This document shows, piece after piece, positions 35,372-46,776 of a stretch of 64,000 bases of DNA. The DNA comes from Gemmatimonadota bacterium (lineage in GTDB: Bacteria > Gemmatimonadota > Gemmatimonadetes > Gemmatimonadales > GWC2-71-9): positions 194,345 to 258,344 of the forward strand of contig SHZU01000001.1 of the NCBI GenBank assembly GCA_009692115.1. The letters run 5' to 3'. The position numbers and the translations under genes are program-made. Position 1 is the stretch's first letter. Each line of letters starts with the position of its first letter. Below the pieces are notes generated by a model, which saw only the letters and a program-made list of their open reading frames with translations, was not told the origin of the DNA and ran no database searches.

Positions 35372-35844
35372 ACGATCCGGCCACCATTGCCATTCCCGAA
35401 GTCGGGCTCGGTGACGGGATCGTCATCGGGCCCGACTTCGTTCGCTTCAACCAACGCGACGACATCTTCAATCGGTCGGATTGGGACGTCGAGGTTTCAG
35501 GGCCCAAGGCCCGGGCATTTTACGAGGGCTATTTCATGTCCGGGGCCAAGGCCCGCGCCGTCGAGGGCTTCACGGTGTGGGACTACGCCTATCGGAACGC
35601 GTCCTGGCACATCGCCGATGTCTTCGCCGACCTGAAGCGTGACGACGGCCGCCACGAGGGCTTCACCGACCTGTTCACGGCCCATCGGCCGGGCAGCGAC
35701 CAACCGCTCCCGGTCGCCAACCCCGCCGCGATGACCATGGAGGTGAAGCGGATCGCGAAGTCGTTCGGCGCTGGCCTGGTGGGCGTCGCCCGGTTCGACG
35801 AGCGACGGAAGTCGACTACAATATCCGGCCCACCAACGAGATGA
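35368..35844 (+). pseudogene. N-terminal fragment of a reductive-dehalogenase-like protein
   Basis: 158 codons starting at a TTG that overlaps the previous stop. The text VRFNQRDDIFNRSDWD, EGFTVWDYAYRNASWHIADV and TMEVKRIAKSFGAGLVGVAR matches the region before the corrinoid domain in RdhA-like and QueG-like proteins. At about 35810, just before the expected corrinoid and Fe-S domains, it runs out of frame and stops. A short tail in another frame (YNIRPTNEMILAALSRLADG, stop at 35881) is an unidentified C-terminal piece. No CX2CX2CX3C cluster motif is present. Confidence 0.6.
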
Positions 35845-35898
35845 TTCTCGCCGCGCTCAGCCGGTTGGCCGACGGGCGTTAGGGGTCATCACCAGAGC

Positions 35899-36147
35899 AT
35901 GGCCGCCCCGAAGGACCACCCCAACAATCCGTTGCACGGAATCACGCTCCACCGAATGCTCGACGAACTCGTCGAGCAGGTCGGCTGGGAGCGAATGGGC
36001 CGGGAGGTCACGGTCGCCTGTTTCACCACCAACCCGAGTGTGGCGTCAAGCCTGGCGTTCCTTCGACGCACCCCGTGGGCCCGCGCCAAGGTCGAAACGA
36101 TGTACTTGACCATGATCCGAACACCCACGAGGCCACCGAGAAACTAA
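35899..36147 (+). CDS. VF530 family small DNA-binding protein (DUF2132)
   Basis: 82 aa. The family core is almost complete: NPLHGITLHRMLDELVEQVG, then WERMGREVTVACFTTNPSVA, then SSLAFLRRTPWARAKVETMY. VF530-type proteins are small helical proteins reported to bind double-stranded DNA; their cellular role is unclear. It stands alone between the dehalogenase fragment and the convergent amidohydrolase gene, and is intact with a normal start. Confidence 0.85.
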   Translation: MAAPKDHPNNPLHGITLHRMLDELVEQVGWERMGREVTVACFTTNPSVASSLAFLRRTPWARAKVETMYLTMIRTPTRPPRN

Positions 36148-36163
36148 GCGACCACCCGGCGCG

Positions 36164-39100
36164 CTATTCCCGCCGCCACCACGGCGCGGGCAACCGAACC
36201 CAAGCCGGCCAGATTTGGTCGAGCGTCTCGCCTTCGTAGAGGACGCCGTTCTTCATAACGAAACGGATCGACGTGGTGTTGCGGATGTTCACCAGCGGAT
36301 CGCGATCGAGCACCACCAGATCGGCCAGCTTGCCGACCTCCAGGCTCCCGAGGTCCCGACCGAGACCTAACGCCTCGGCGCCGTTGATGGTTGCCGACCG
36401 GAGGATGTCGTGGGGCGCCATCCCACCCTCGGCGAGCAGGCCCATCTCCCAGTGGACCTGCAACCCCGGCATTTCGCCGTGCCCGCCGACGGCGACGTTG
36501 CCCCCGGCTTTCTGGATCGCGTTCGCGCCGGCCGAGGCCTCCCGATAATTGTAGTCCTCGTCGGGATGGCCGAGCATGGTGCCGGCCGAGCGGCGATAGA
36601 GTTCGTCCGCGGGTACGAAGCGCTGGAGTTTGACGTTGCGGTAAGCCTTTTCCCGCGGCTGGACCCGGTAGATCGGGAGGGCCCCGCCGAAGGTGACGAG
36701 CAGCGTGGGGGTGTAGGTCATGCCGCTTTGGCCAAGGAACTCGGCCACGTCCCGGAAAATCGGCGTCGTCGGCACCGAGTGTTCGTTGCCGCTGAACCCG
36801 TCGATCGCGTGGGTCAGGTCCATTTTAGTATCGGCGCCGCCCTCGGTGGTCGGCATCAGTCCCAACTCGCGACAGGCCTGGACCATCCATTGGCGTTGTT
36901 GGCGGTTGCCGACGATGTAGGACTTGATCAGGTGGGTGCCGTAGTCATCGCGATACCGGGTCAGCAACCAACGGGCGTCCTCGAGCGACCCGAAATTCCG
37001 CTCGGCGAAGATGCCGGGGCCGGTCGAGAACACCCGGGGGGCCAGCACCTCACCGATCTCGGTCAGGTCGGCGTAGGCGAAGACGTCCGGTCCGGTCTGC
37101 GGATCCCGAATCGTCGTCATCCCGAACGCGAGGTTCGCGTACGACAACCCACCCTCCGGCTCCAGTAACTCGTGCCGCTGGCCCAGGTGGGCGTGGACAT
37201 CGACGAAGCCCGGGACGATCACCTTGCCAGACACGTTGATCACCCGGGCACCCGTTGGGAACGGGACCGTACCCTGGAGGCCGAGCGCCACGATCCGGTT
37301 GTTCGTGATCACGAGGTCGGCGGGCGTGATGATTTGGCCCGAGCGCATGGTGAGGAGTTTGGCACCCCGGAGCACGACACTCCCGGACGGCCTGGCTCGC
37401 GGCACTTCGACGACGAGGCGGTGCTCCTGAACGCCGAGGCGGGCGGCGACCGCTGTCCGGCTGAGCCGAGCCCCGTTGACCCAGGCGAGCGTGGCGCCAT
37501 CCAACGACCAGGTGAAGCCGGCGGGCGCCCCTTCCCCGACCAGTACAGCGCCGGAGGACGGGTTTGCCACCTCGACGACCGGCGGCTGGGCCGGATTCTC
37601 GGCCGGCAACGGAAGGTGGTACAACCGTTCGTCGAACATCGCCGCAAGCCGGGTCCCATCCGGGCTCAGGCGGAGTTCCCCCGGGCCGGCAAAGAAGCCC
37701 GGAGCCGGCGGCAGCACGGCAACCGTCCGGCGGCCTCCCCCATCGAGTTCGATCGCCACGAGCGCATTCCCGGCCGCGGCCAAGACCCGGCGGCGATCAC
37801 CACCGAAGTGGGGGCGCCTGGCACCTCCGGCGGCGGCAACGCGGCGTCCCTTTCCTCCCTCAGCCGACAGGATCATCAGATCGGCATCGGGCGGCACGCC
37901 GGTGACGGCATGACTCGAACTGGCGGCCCCGCGAAGCACGACGATACTGTCGCCGGCCGGCGTCCACACCGGGTCGGCCCACAATGCCGGAACCTCGGAG
38001 AGACGCACCGGCTCTCCCGTCCCGTCACTCCGCGCCTTCCACAGGTACCCGCCTTCAGCGCCCCAGGTGACGAACGCGAGCCACCGGCCATCCGGCGACC
38101 ACGCCGGCATGAACTCACGGGGATGTTCCGTGGCGGTTAGGCGCTCAGTCACCGTGCCTTCACGAGTGGCTAAGTAGATCCGGGCCAGAACCGAGAACGC
38201 CACCCGGCCATCCGAGAAGAGGGCCGGCTGCTGGATGATCCGGCCTCGCACCGGCGCGTCGGTCAACCGCGTGGAGAACCGAAGCGGCTCCTCGAGGTCC
38301 GCGATGACCGTGGCCTGGAACGGAACCGCCGCGTCCGGCCCTCCAGCGACCGCGAGTTCGTGGATCTGGCCCCCGTACCCGGCGATCACCGCCCTCGAAT
38401 CAGGCGTGAAGGCATAGTTCGGCAGCAGATCGCGGGAGGCCCGCGACTCGAGTTCGTTCCGCTGCAACGGGAATTTGAGCCACCGTTCTCCGCCGGTCAC
38501 GAGATCCAGGGTCCGGAGCCCGGTCTGGCCCCGGCTTTGGGCTCCGTACACCAGCCACCGTCCATCAGGCGAGATGACCGGTTTGATTGCGACGCTCTTC
38601 TCGAGGACCAGCGAGCGGTCGGTGCGAGTGGCAAGATCGTGCTGCACCACCACGCTCTGGGCCCGCACGGTGCTCCGCGCGACGCTGGGCGTCACGCTCG
38701 CATAGTAGAGGGACCGGCCGTCGGGGCTCGGATACGGGCCGTACCCGCCCGGCGCGGGGGTGGACACGAGTTGCGAGGGCGGACCGTTTCGGTTCGGGAT
38801 CAGCTTTTCGCCGGCTCCGGTCGAGACGTCGAATCGCCAAATCTCCGCGGCGTTGCGACCTTCGACCACCGTGGCGTACACCACCCGCCCGTCAGGAGAC
38901 CACGCGGGCGAGATAACCAGCGACCGAGGAATCCTGGTCAGTTGCCGCGGATTGGTCCCATCGGCCGCCGCAATCCACACATTATCGGACCCGCTCCCGT
39001 CACTCACGAACACCAGCGACCCGCCGTCTGGCGAGAATCGCGGTTGCGATTGGAAGGCCGTCCCGGTCAGTATCGGCGTCGCCTTCCCGCCCTTCCGAGG

Positions 39101-39289
39101 CAGCCGATAGAGATCGCCGAGTAGCTCGAAGACGATGGTCTGCCCGTCGGGCGCGACGTCCAGCGACACCCAGGTCCCCTCGGTCGTCGTGAACGTCACG
39201 GATCGCGTTTGGGAGACACCGCGAGCTGACACGGCAGCGAGCAACGCAACAACGAATACCCCACGCGTCACGGGCGACGGGACGATCAT
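36164..39289 (-). CDS. Secreted TolB-type propeller fused to an amidohydrolase
   Basis: 1041 aa with a signal peptide (to about residue 26, GVSQ). Residues about 30-640 hold PD40/TolB propeller blades (PRFSPDGGSLVFVSDGSGSD, SPAWSPDGRVVYAT, PVISPDGRWLVYGAQS, MPAWSPDGRWLAFVTWGAEG). The C-terminal 400 residues are a metal-dependent amidohydrolase: KVIVPGFVDVHAHLG (HxH), a late VAVGGHGEMPGLQVH region, and the closing LEVGKLADLVVLDRDPL. Close homologues act on imidazolone-like or peptide substrates; none can be assigned here. It is a single gene with no partner. Confidence 0.88.
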   Translation of the reverse strand: MIVPSPVTRGVFVVALLAAVSARGVSQTRSVTFTTTEGTWVSLDVAPDGQTIVFELLGDLYRLPRKGGKATPILTGTAFQSQPRFSPDGGSLVFVSDGSGSDNVWIAAADGTNPRQLTRIPRSLVISPAWSPDGRVVYATVVEGRNAAEIWRFDVSTGAGEKLIPNRNGPPSQLVSTPAPGGYGPYPSPDGRSLYYASVTPSVARSTVRAQSVVVQHDLATRTDRSLVLEKSVAIKPVISPDGRWLVYGAQSRGQTGLRTLDLVTGGERWLKFPLQRNELESRASRDLLPNYAFTPDSRAVIAGYGGQIHELAVAGGPDAAVPFQATVIADLEEPLRFSTRLTDAPVRGRIIQQPALFSDGRVAFSVLARIYLATREGTVTERLTATEHPREFMPAWSPDGRWLAFVTWGAEGGYLWKARSDGTGEPVRLSEVPALWADPVWTPAGDSIVVLRGAASSSHAVTGVPPDADLMILSAEGGKGRRVAAAGGARRPHFGGDRRRVLAAAGNALVAIELDGGGRRTVAVLPPAPGFFAGPGELRLSPDGTRLAAMFDERLYHLPLPAENPAQPPVVEVANPSSGAVLVGEGAPAGFTWSLDGATLAWVNGARLSRTAVAARLGVQEHRLVVEVPRARPSGSVVLRGAKLLTMRSGQIITPADLVITNNRIVALGLQGTVPFPTGARVINVSGKVIVPGFVDVHAHLGQRHELLEPEGGLSYANLAFGMTTIRDPQTGPDVFAYADLTEIGEVLAPRVFSTGPGIFAERNFGSLEDARWLLTRYRDDYGTHLIKSYIVGNRQQRQWMVQACRELGLMPTTEGGADTKMDLTHAIDGFSGNEHSVPTTPIFRDVAEFLGQSGMTYTPTLLVTFGGALPIYRVQPREKAYRNVKLQRFVPADELYRRSAGTMLGHPDEDYNYREASAGANAIQKAGGNVAVGGHGEMPGLQVHWEMGLLAEGGMAPHDILRSATINGAEALGLGRDLGSLEVGKLADLVVLDRDPLVNIRNTTSIRFVMKNGVLYEGETLDQIWPAWVRLPAPWWRRE

Positions 39290-39313
39290 GGCAACTCCAG
39301 CGGTTGACTGGGG

Positions 39314-41047
39314 CTAGTAAAAGGGGAAGAACACCGGGATGGCAAGCAGCGCGACGATCAAGAACACGATCGCGATCGGGAGGCCGCCGCGGACGAAATC
39401 AGATAGGGTGTACCGTCCGGGCGACATCACCATCAAGTTCGTCTGATACCCGTACGGCGTGATGAAACTGCAACTCGCCCCATAGAGCACCGCCATGACG
39501 AACGGCATCGGGTCGAGTCCGAGTTTCTGGGCCACGCCGACAGCCACCGGGAAGGCCAGGGCCGCCGCGGCGTTATTGCTCATCACCTCGGTCAAGACCC
39601 AGGTGACCAGCAGGATGATTCCGAGCGCCCAGTAGGGGCCGACATTTTCCGCCCCGGTCAGGAGGCCGCCGGCCAGGAGTTCCGCGGTACCGGTGTTGAT
39701 CATCACCTGGGAAATCACCAGGGCCGATGCCAGGATGATGATCAGGCTATACGGCATGTTCCGCCGCAAGTCGCTCGACTTGACGAGGCCCGCGGCCAGA
39801 AAGAGCGTCAGTAGAATGAGCAGGCCCTTCAGAAAGTCGAACACCCCGGCTGCCGAGAGGATCACCACGGCCAGGAACCCGGCTAGCCCGAGGAGCCCCT
39901 TTCGCTGATCCACGAACTTCTGCACCTCGCGGCGGGAGACGACGACGAAGTTTCGGGCCAGGTTGTTGCGTTTCTCGAAGTCCTGACCGACCACCAGGAC
40001 GAGCGTGTCGCCCACCTCGAGCGGCACGTTGGCGATGGCGCCAGCCAGTCGTTCGCTGCCCCGTCGCACCGCGATCACCGCCGCGTCGAACTGGGAACGA
40101 AAATCGGCTTCCTTGATCGTCCGCCGGGCCAGGGTGGAGTGGACGGCCACGACCACCTCGACCAAGTTATCGGTTGGCAAGTCGTAGTGGTCCCCGTGGG
40201 TCTTGAGCCCGTCGAACTGGGCCAGCACATCGAGCCGGGTGATGTCGCCGGTGAAGACCAGGACGTCGTTGGCCTGAATCGCCTCGTCCGGCTCGACGGG
40301 CACGATGACCCGGCCGCCTCGGACGATTTCGGTGAGAAACAAATGAGCCAGATTCCGGAGCCCATTGGCCCGCACCGAGCGGCCCGCCAAGCGAGAGGTC
40401 GGGCTCACCGTGGCCTCGAGGAAGTAGTCCGACGCCACATCGTCCACCGGCGGCTGTTCCTTGAGAATCGAGGGATACAGGAGCACCATCGTGATTCCGC
40501 AAGCCACCACGATCAGAATCCCGACCGGGAACAAATCGAACATGTGGAGCGCCGGCATCTGGCGGCCGACCAGGAGGCTGTTCACCAACAAATTGGTGGA
40601 GGTACCCACCAGGGTCAGGATCCCGCCGAGCGAGGCGGCGAAGCACATCGGGAGCAAGAGACGCGATGGTGAGTGCTGCCGCGATTGGCGGAGCGGGCCA
40701 AGCAGTGACGCCACCACGGCCGTGTTGTTCAGAAATGCCGAATAGGCGGCCGTCGCGACGTAGAGCTTGGTCAAGGCCAGCCGATAGGGGCCCCGGACCA
40801 CCCGATCGGCCGCGGCCTCGAGCAATTGGGCCTTGTCAAGCACCACCGACAGCAACAGCAGCACCACGACCGTGACCAAGCCGGTATTCGTCAGTTGCCG
40901 GAGGCTGGTGTCGATATCGACGTAGTCGATCAGCACAAACGCCAGCGCCACTCCGCCGAACACGGTGGCGGGCGACCGCTTGTCGCGCACCAACTCGACC
41001 ACGAGGACGACCAGGGCCAGGGTCACCACCGCTTGTTGCAGGGTCAT
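39314..41047 (-). CDS. SLC13/DASS family permease with RCK_C domains, probable sulfate transporter
   Basis: 577-aa membrane protein with hydrophobic halves flanking two cytosolic TrkA-C (RCK_C) modules (about 205-390: [50 protein letters not shown]). DASS signatures appear as [16 protein letters not shown] (SNT-like) and [20 protein letters not shown]. It overlaps the end of cysNC (ATGA) and is last in cysD-cysNC-permease, so sulfate uptake is the best guess. Other oxyanions or dicarboxylates remain possible. Confidence 0.87.
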   Translation of the reverse strand: MTLQQAVVTLALVVLVVELVRDKRSPATVFGGVALAFVLIDYVDIDTSLRQLTNTGLVTVVVLLLLSVVLDKAQLLEAAADRVVRGPYRLALTKLYVATAAYSAFLNNTAVVASLLGPLRQSRQHSPSRLLLPMCFAASLGGILTLVGTSTNLLVNSLLVGRQMPALHMFDLFPVGILIVVACGITMVLLYPSILKEQPPVDDVASDYFLEATVSPTSRLAGRSVRANGLRNLAHLFLTEIVRGGRVIVPVEPDEAIQANDVLVFTGDITRLDVLAQFDGLKTHGDHYDLPTDNLVEVVVAVHSTLARRTIKEADFRSQFDAAVIAVRRGSERLAGAIANVPLEVGDTLVLVVGQDFEKRNNLARNFVVVSRREVQKFVDQRKGLLGLAGFLAVVILSAAGVFDFLKGLLILLTLFLAAGLVKSSDLRRNMPYSLIIILASALVISQVMINTGTAELLAGGLLTGAENVGPYWALGIILLVTWVLTEVMSNNAAAALAFPVAVGVAQKLGLDPMPFVMAVLYGASCSFITPYGYQTNLMVMSPGRYTLSDFVRGGLPIAIVFLIVALLAIPVFFPFY

Positions 41048-42951
41048 GGATCGATCAACCCCAGCACCCGGAGGCGCTCGAGGACCTGATCCGCCGCCTG
41101 CTCGGCCGTCGTCCCCACGGTATTGACTCGCAGGTCGGGTGTCTCCGGCGGTTCATAGGGTGAGTCGATACCGGTGAAGTTGGTGAGTTCTCCCCGGCGA
41201 GCCTTCTGGTAGAGACCCTTGACGTCCCGCGACTCCGCCACCTCGAGCGGGGTGTCGACGTGGATTTCAACGAACTCATTCTCGCCGAGGAGACTCCGGG
41301 CCAAGGCCCGCTCGGAGCGGAACGGTGAAATGAATGCGGTCAGCACGACCAGCCCGGCGTCAACCATCAACTTGGCCACCTCAGCCACCCGACGAATGTT
41401 CTCGACCCGGTCGGCGTCCGTGAAGCCAAGATCCTTGTTCAGACCGTGGCGCACGTTGTCGCCGTCGAGGAGGTAGGAATGCCGCCCCATGGCGTGAAGC
41501 CGCTTTTCGACCAGGTTGGCGATCGTGGACTTGCCGGCCCCCGAGAGGCCGGTGAACCACAGCACCACCGGGCGCTGGCCCTTGAGGCGGGCCCGGGCGC
41601 TCTTGTCGATGTCGAGGTGCTGCAGATGGATGTTATGGGAACGCCGGAGCGCAAAATGCAGCAACCCGGCGCCGATCGTGTTGTTGGTCATCCGGTCGAT
41701 CAGGATGAAACCGCCGCTATCCCGGTTGGTGCTGTAGGGGTCGAACGCCACCACGCGGTCGAGGGCAATGTTGCAGACGCCAATCTCGTTCAAGTCGAGT
41801 TTCTTGGCGGCCAGGTGCTCCATCGTATTGACGTTGACCTTGTATTTCGGCTCGGTGATCGTGGCGCTGACCGTTCGAGCGCCGATCTTGAGCAGGTAGG
41901 GCCGGCCGGGCAACATCGGCTCATCGGCCATCCACACAATGGTGCATTCGAATTGGTCGGCGACTTCGGCCGGCGACTCGGCGGCGGAGATGAGATCCCC
42001 ACGCGAAATATCGATCTCGTCTTCCAGCGTCAGGGTCACGGACTGGCCGGCCACCGCTTCGGGCAGGTCGCCGTCGACGGCCACGATCCGAGCCACCCGG
42101 CTTTCCCGGCCGGACGGCTGGGCCCGAATCCGGTCGCCGGGCTTGACGGACCCGCCGGTGATCACGCCGCAGAAGCCCCGGAAGTCGAGGTTCGGCCGGT
42201 TGACCCACTGGACCGGCAGGCGGAGCGGACCGGCTTGAAGAGGTTCCTCGTCGATCTCGGTGGTCTCGAGAAACTCCATCAACGTCGGCCCGTGGTACCA
42301 TGGCGTTCGCGGGCTCGGGTCGACCATGTTGTCGCCCTTGAGGCCCGAGAGCGGGATCGAGGTGATGTCGGCGAGACCAATCTGCTCCGCAAACGACCGG
42401 TACTGCTGGTCGATCTGGCGGAAGGCCGGCTCCGAGAAATCGACCAGGTCCATCTTGTTGATCGCGAGGACGACTTTCCGAATCCCGATCAGACTCACCA
42501 GGTAACTATGGCGGCGGGTCTGGGTCAGAACCCCTTTCCTGGCGTCGATCAGGATGACCGCGACGTCGGCGGTGGAGGCGCCGGTAATCATGTTCCGGGT
42601 GTACTGCTCGTGCCCCGGGGTGTCGGCCACGATGAACTTCCGCCGGTCGGTACTGAAGAACCGGTAGGCCACGTCGATTGTGATCCCCTGCTCCCGCTCG
42701 GCGGCCAGACCGTCGACCAGCAGCGCGAAATCGATCTCGCCGCCCTGGGTGCCCCATTTCTTCGAGTCGGATTCGATGGCGGCGACTTGGTCGTCGAACA
42801 ACATCTTTGACTCGTAGAGCAGGCGACCGATGACCGTACTCTTGCCGTCGTCGACCGACCCACAGGCAATGAACCGGAGCAGGCTCTTTCGTTCGTGTTG
42901 GTGCAGATAGGCTTCGATGTCGCTCGCGATCAAATCGGAAACATGGGCCAT
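41044..42951 (-). CDS. cysNC: Bifunctional sulfate adenylyltransferase large subunit / APS kinase (CysNC)
   Basis: 635 aa. Residues about 20-440 are the CysN GTPase (P-loop [36 protein letters not shown]), which drives ATP sulfurylase in complex with CysD. Residues about 455-630 are APS kinase (P-loop [17 protein letters not shown], then [15 protein letters not shown] and [12 protein letters not shown]), which phosphorylates APS to PAPS. Fusion of N and C is common. It follows cysD with a one-base gap, so the whole sulfate-activation route is in one operon. Confidence 0.96.
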   Translation of the reverse strand: MAHVSDLIASDIEAYLHQHERKSLLRFIACGSVDDGKSTVIGRLLYESKMLFDDQVAAIESDSKKWGTQGGEIDFALLVDGLAAEREQGITIDVAYRFFSTDRRKFIVADTPGHEQYTRNMITGASTADVAVILIDARKGVLTQTRRHSYLVSLIGIRKVVLAINKMDLVDFSEPAFRQIDQQYRSFAEQIGLADITSIPLSGLKGDNMVDPSPRTPWYHGPTLMEFLETTEIDEEPLQAGPLRLPVQWVNRPNLDFRGFCGVITGGSVKPGDRIRAQPSGRESRVARIVAVDGDLPEAVAGQSVTLTLEDEIDISRGDLISAAESPAEVADQFECTIVWMADEPMLPGRPYLLKIGARTVSATITEPKYKVNVNTMEHLAAKKLDLNEIGVCNIALDRVVAFDPYSTNRDSGGFILIDRMTNNTIGAGLLHFALRRSHNIHLQHLDIDKSARARLKGQRPVVLWFTGLSGAGKSTIANLVEKRLHAMGRHSYLLDGDNVRHGLNKDLGFTDADRVENIRRVAEVAKLMVDAGLVVLTAFISPFRSERALARSLLGENEFVEIHVDTPLEVAESRDVKGLYQKARRGELTNFTGIDSPYEPPETPDLRVNTVGTTAEQAADQVLERLRVLGLIDP

Positions 42952-42952
42952 A

Positions 42953-43852
42953 TCAGAAGTACCCTTCCTGCTTCTTCTTCTCCATCGACGCGGCGGTGTC
43001 GTGATCGATCATCCGACCCTGCCGCTCGGACGTCCGGGTCAGGAGCATTTCTTGGATGATCCCGACCAACGTGTCGGCCTCTGACTCGATCGCGCCGGAC
43101 AACGGATAGCAGCCGAGGGTCCGAAACCGGACCTTCTTCATCATCGGCGTCTCACCAGGCAGGAGCCGCATCCGATCGTCGTCCACCATGATCAGGGTGC
43201 CGTCCCGCTCGACCACCGGACGCAGGGCGGCGAAGTACAGGGGCACGATCGGAATGTTCTCCAAGTGGATGTACTGCCAGACGTCCAGCTCGGTCCAGTT
43301 CGAGATCGGAAACACCCGGATCGACTCGCCCTTGTGCTTCCGGCCGTTGTACAAGCGCCAGAGCTCCGGACGCTGGAGCTTGGGGTCCCACCGGTGTTGG
43401 TCGCTCCGGAATGAGAAGATCCGTTCCTTGGCCCGCGACTTTTCTTCATCGCGCCTGGCGCCGCCAAAGGCCGCGTCGAACCCGTGGAGATCGAGCGCCT
43501 GTTTGAGGCCCTGGGTCTTCCACATGTCCGTGTGGATCTGCGAGCCATGGTCGAACGGATTGATGCCCAACGCCTTGGCTTCCGGGTTCTGATACACGAG
43601 CAACTGCATGCCCAACTCGCGGGCCATCCGCTCCCGGAGCTGGTACATCGCCTGGAATTTCCAGGTGGTGTCCACGTGGAGGAGCGGAAACGGGGGCGGA
43701 GACGGATAGAACGCTTTCTTCGCCAGGTGCAGCATCACGGCGCTGTCCTTGCCGATCGAATACAACATGACGGGGTTATCGCTCTCGGCGACGACCTCCC
43801 GCATGATGTGGATGCTTTCGGCTTCCAGGCGCTGCAAGTGGGTGAGTTTCAT
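42953..43852 (-). CDS. cysD: Sulfate adenylyltransferase small subunit CysD
   Basis: 299 aa from the ATG at 43852 ([20 protein letters not shown], the normal start). PP-loop motif [14 protein letters not shown]; further CysD signatures are [28 protein letters not shown] and [15 protein letters not shown]. It makes APS from ATP and sulfate with CysN. It is the first gene of cysD-cysNC-SLC13 and is divergent from cysQ across an 84-bp spacer. Confidence 0.96.
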   Translation of the reverse strand: MKLTHLQRLEAESIHIMREVVAESDNPVMLYSIGKDSAVMLHLAKKAFYPSPPPFPLLHVDTTWKFQAMYQLRERMARELGMQLLVYQNPEAKALGINPFDHGSQIHTDMWKTQGLKQALDLHGFDAAFGGARRDEEKSRAKERIFSFRSDQHRWDPKLQRPELWRLYNGRKHKGESIRVFPISNWTELDVWQYIHLENIPIVPLYFAALRPVVERDGTLIMVDDDRMRLLPGETPMMKKVRFRTLGCYPLSGAIESEADTLVGIIQEMLLTRTSERQGRMIDHDTAASMEKKKQEGYF

Positions 43853-43936
43853 GGACCAATTCGGTAATGCGTTCTGATCGGTGTCCCGGCGCTGTGTGTA
43901 TATTGGCTGCAGTACCCCAGAAAAGGCAGGTCCGTC

Positions 43937-44713
43937 GTGGACGAACCGGTGATCGCGGGGGCCAGTTGGCAAGCCGAGGTCATCGCCATCACCCGGGCCG
44001 CCGGCGCCGCGATCATGGAGGTCTACGCCACCGACTTTGCCGTGCCGGGCAAGAAGGACCGGTCGCCGGTGACCCAGGCCGACGACCGGGCCGAGGCCAT
44101 TATTACCCCGGCCTTGGAGCGCCTGGCCCCAGGAATACCAGTGGTGGCTGAGGCAGCCGTGGCGGCGGGTCATACCCCTGGAGTCGGCGACTGGTTTTGA
44201 CTGGTCGACCCCCTCGACGGCACCAAGGAATTCATTAGCCGGAACGGCGAGTTCACCGTGAACATCGCCCTCGTGCATCGGCACCGCCCGGTGTTCGGCG
44301 TGGTGTTGGCCCCCGCGCTCAACCGGCTGTTTGCCGGCGCGGTTGGCCACGGGGCCTATGTCGAAGATGACGGCGGCCGGCGGCCGATCCGGTGCCGAAC
44401 CGTACCTGAATCCGGATTGGTGGTAGTGGCCAGCCGCTTCCACAGCGATACCGCGACGCTCGACGCATTCCTTCTGGGGCGCCGAGTGGCCTCGACCACC
44501 AATGCCGGCTCGTCCCTCAAGCTGTGCTTGGTGGCCGGCGGGGAAGCCGATCTCTATCCCCGCCTCGGACGCACGATGGAGTGGGATATCGCGGCCGGTC
44601 ATGCAGTCCTGGCTGCGGCCGGCGGGCAAGTCCGGACCACCGGCGGCGAGCCCCTGCGGTACGGCAAGCCAGGGTTCGACAACCCTCATTTCGTGGCCGA
44701 AGGTCTGACCTAA
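43937..44713 (+). pseudogene. cysQ: 3'(2'),5'-bisphosphate nucleotidase CysQ interrupted by an in-frame TGA
   Basis: CysQ removes the 3'-phosphate of PAP left after PAPS use. From the GTG at 43937 the first 87 codons include [18 protein letters not shown]; then TGA (44198-44200) follows GDWF, and the same frame continues [21 protein letters not shown] and late [15 protein letters not shown] to a TAA at 44713. Most CysQ proteins have Trp at the TGA position (YWLVDPLDG). All metal ligands after the stop are intact, so a single TGG-to-TGA change explains it: nonsense mutation, sequence error or readthrough. It is divergent from cysD. Confidence 0.85.
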
Positions 44714-46737
44714 CGAGCCATCGTCCAGTCCCACTGGGCCCCGGCCCGCGCCACCGCCCGTTCGACGTCATCTTGAAGGAGCATCCGCCGCGTGACCAGA
44801 CCCTCGGCCGCCCGGCGGGCCGCGGCCAGATAGGCCGTCCGATTCGGATAACGGCTCGCGATGCTTGGCCGGGGGTCGTTCGCGGCGGTCCGCTCCGCTT
44901 CGGTCCGCGGGAGCGGCAGATAGGTCCCGAGAATCCGCGTCATCTCGGCGGTATCGCCGGGCTGGCCCCACCGGAGGTTCCAGGGCAGATAGCTCGCCAG
45001 CGGGGCCTCGATTTCCACGCTTCGAACCCCGCCCACTTCATTGGCCAACGAGTCCACTTGCGGCACCAGCACCGGAAACGGCGCCCCGACTCCCGGCGGC
45101 TCTTGGTCGGCGATGCCCTGGCTCCATCGAGGCCCAAAATCGAGCCGGTCAGGCTGGTGCACGACGGTCGGGCGGCCCAGGTCCGCAATGACCGGTAACC
45201 GGAAGCGGTCGAGCGGCACGAGCTGGCCCCGGTCGATCCGGGGATAAACCGACGGCGGCGGTTCGGTTCCGTGCCGCACCCACTCGATCAGACTGACCAG
45301 CAGCGCCCGAAGCGGCAGCCGGTAGTCGAGCGGCTCGCTCCGGTAGGCTCGGGACCCGGGATGGCGGGAGGTCTCGACCGGCGGAAACGGACCCGGCACG
45401 TGCTGCCCGCCGGCCAGATGATAGACTCGCTCGTTAGGCGGCACCAGGAGGTCGCGGGCCCCGTCCGGCGTGGTGTGAATCAGCGACGCGGCGCGGCCCC
45501 AGTACTCGTAGCCGGTGTTGGTCTGGAACACCCGCGGGAGATGGGCGGGGTTGAATTGGTGAGCATAGAGACCATCGCGGAGCCCAGTGACCGGATCGGC
45601 GGCCGCAGTACCGGCAAACGGAAACAGATCGGTTGGATAGAAGAACGCATCGAACCGGTGCCCGTCTCGCGACGGTTGGGCAAACCGGTGATTGAAGCTG
45701 CCCCGCCCCGCGCCGGCCACGTGGACCAGCAGACCGTCGAACACTTTCCGGCCCTGTTCGTCGGTATTGAATCCCTGGTAGAGAAAGTGGCGGAGGAGGC
45801 GGCCGGTCTGCGACACCCCAATGCCGACGACGTACTTGGCGGGAAACGGGCTGTCCGGAGAATGCTTCGCAGCGCTCATCGCGTCGCGAATGACCGCGAG
45901 ACCGAGGCCAGCCACCTTGGGGTTACGACTCCGGTACACCAACTCATAGATCTGGCCCGGTTCGAAACCCCCGGCCATGTAGACGGACGCCGGATCGTCG
46001 ACTGGAGCATCCCCAACTTCCCGCGCAAACCGCCACTCCGTCCGGGGCACGATCTGCCGGGCGGCATATCGCCCGGACCGAACGGTGAGGACGTTCTCGG
46101 GCGACCCGGGATCGGCCACCGGGTACCCGGTGTGATTTCCGTGGGCGAGGGCGAGCACCCGGACCGGCCGGGGAATGACCCAGTCGGCCCGGACCAGCCC
46201 CGTGAGCGGAGCCCCGCCCGGACTGATCGCCACCGGCGCCGAGAGGCCAAGCCGATCGGGATCGGCCTCCGGCACGTCGAACTGCCAGCCGACCCACACC
46301 AAGGTGAGACCGAGTCGGAGCAAGAGGCCATCACCGAGATCCTCGAGGGTCTCCGGATGGGCGGTCATGGTACCGAAATCGAGGAGATTCGCGAGGTACT
46401 TGAGCCCCCGATTCGACACTTCAAACAGTGCGGTGCCGTCCCCCCGGCCGTTCTTGGGACGGAGCGCGGCAAAATCCGCCCATGCCTCCACCCGGCCGGC
46501 TCCATTGCGGGGCGCCAGACCAAGGTCGACAATCCGCTCGTTGTAGCGGTTGGCTGGGTCGACCGCGAACAGGATCCGCCCTTCGATCAACTCATACGGG
46601 CCGGCCGCACCGAACGAGCGGCCACCGGCAATATCCCGCCGATGAGTGATCTCATAGCGGACCACCTCGGCGTGGGCCAACTGAACGGTGGCCGCTCGGG
46701 CGGCCGTGACGACGAGGGTAGCGAGCGCGAAACGCAT
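44710..46737 (-). CDS. Secreted alpha/beta hydrolase domain protein (Abhydrolase_10 type)
   Basis: 675 aa with a signal peptide (to about residue 23, LAHA). It begins with a beta domain ([35 protein letters not shown]) and contains the nucleophile elbow [17 protein letters not shown], followed by [20 protein letters not shown] and [15 protein letters not shown]. This matches the large alpha/beta-hydrolase-domain family found in many environmental bacteria, whose substrates are unknown. Its stop overlaps the cysQ stop by four bases (convergent). Confidence 0.83.
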   Translation of the reverse strand: MRFALATLVVTAARAATVQLAHAEVVRYEITHRRDIAGGRSFGAAGPYELIEGRILFAVDPANRYNERIVDLGLAPRNGAGRVEAWADFAALRPKNGRGDGTALFEVSNRGLKYLANLLDFGTMTAHPETLEDLGDGLLLRLGLTLVWVGWQFDVPEADPDRLGLSAPVAISPGGAPLTGLVRADWVIPRPVRVLALAHGNHTGYPVADPGSPENVLTVRSGRYAARQIVPRTEWRFAREVGDAPVDDPASVYMAGGFEPGQIYELVYRSRNPKVAGLGLAVIRDAMSAAKHSPDSPFPAKYVVGIGVSQTGRLLRHFLYQGFNTDEQGRKVFDGLLVHVAGAGRGSFNHRFAQPSRDGHRFDAFFYPTDLFPFAGTAAADPVTGLRDGLYAHQFNPAHLPRVFQTNTGYEYWGRAASLIHTTPDGARDLLVPPNERVYHLAGGQHVPGPFPPVETSRHPGSRAYRSEPLDYRLPLRALLVSLIEWVRHGTEPPPSVYPRIDRGQLVPLDRFRLPVIADLGRPTVVHQPDRLDFGPRWSQGIADQEPPGVGAPFPVLVPQVDSLANEVGGVRSVEIEAPLASYLPWNLRWGQPGDTAEMTRILGTYLPLPRTEAERTAANDPRPSIASRYPNRTAYLAAARRAAEGLVTRRMLLQDDVERAVARAGAQWDWTMAR

Positions 46738-46776
46738 GGCGGCTCCGGCAACAGGATGACTTTCGGGTTACCCAAA

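Noticed and set aside
44198-44200. TGA read as Trp by an altered genetic code.
   Set aside because: TGA is used as the stop of many genes in this window, and Trp is coded by TGG everywhere else.
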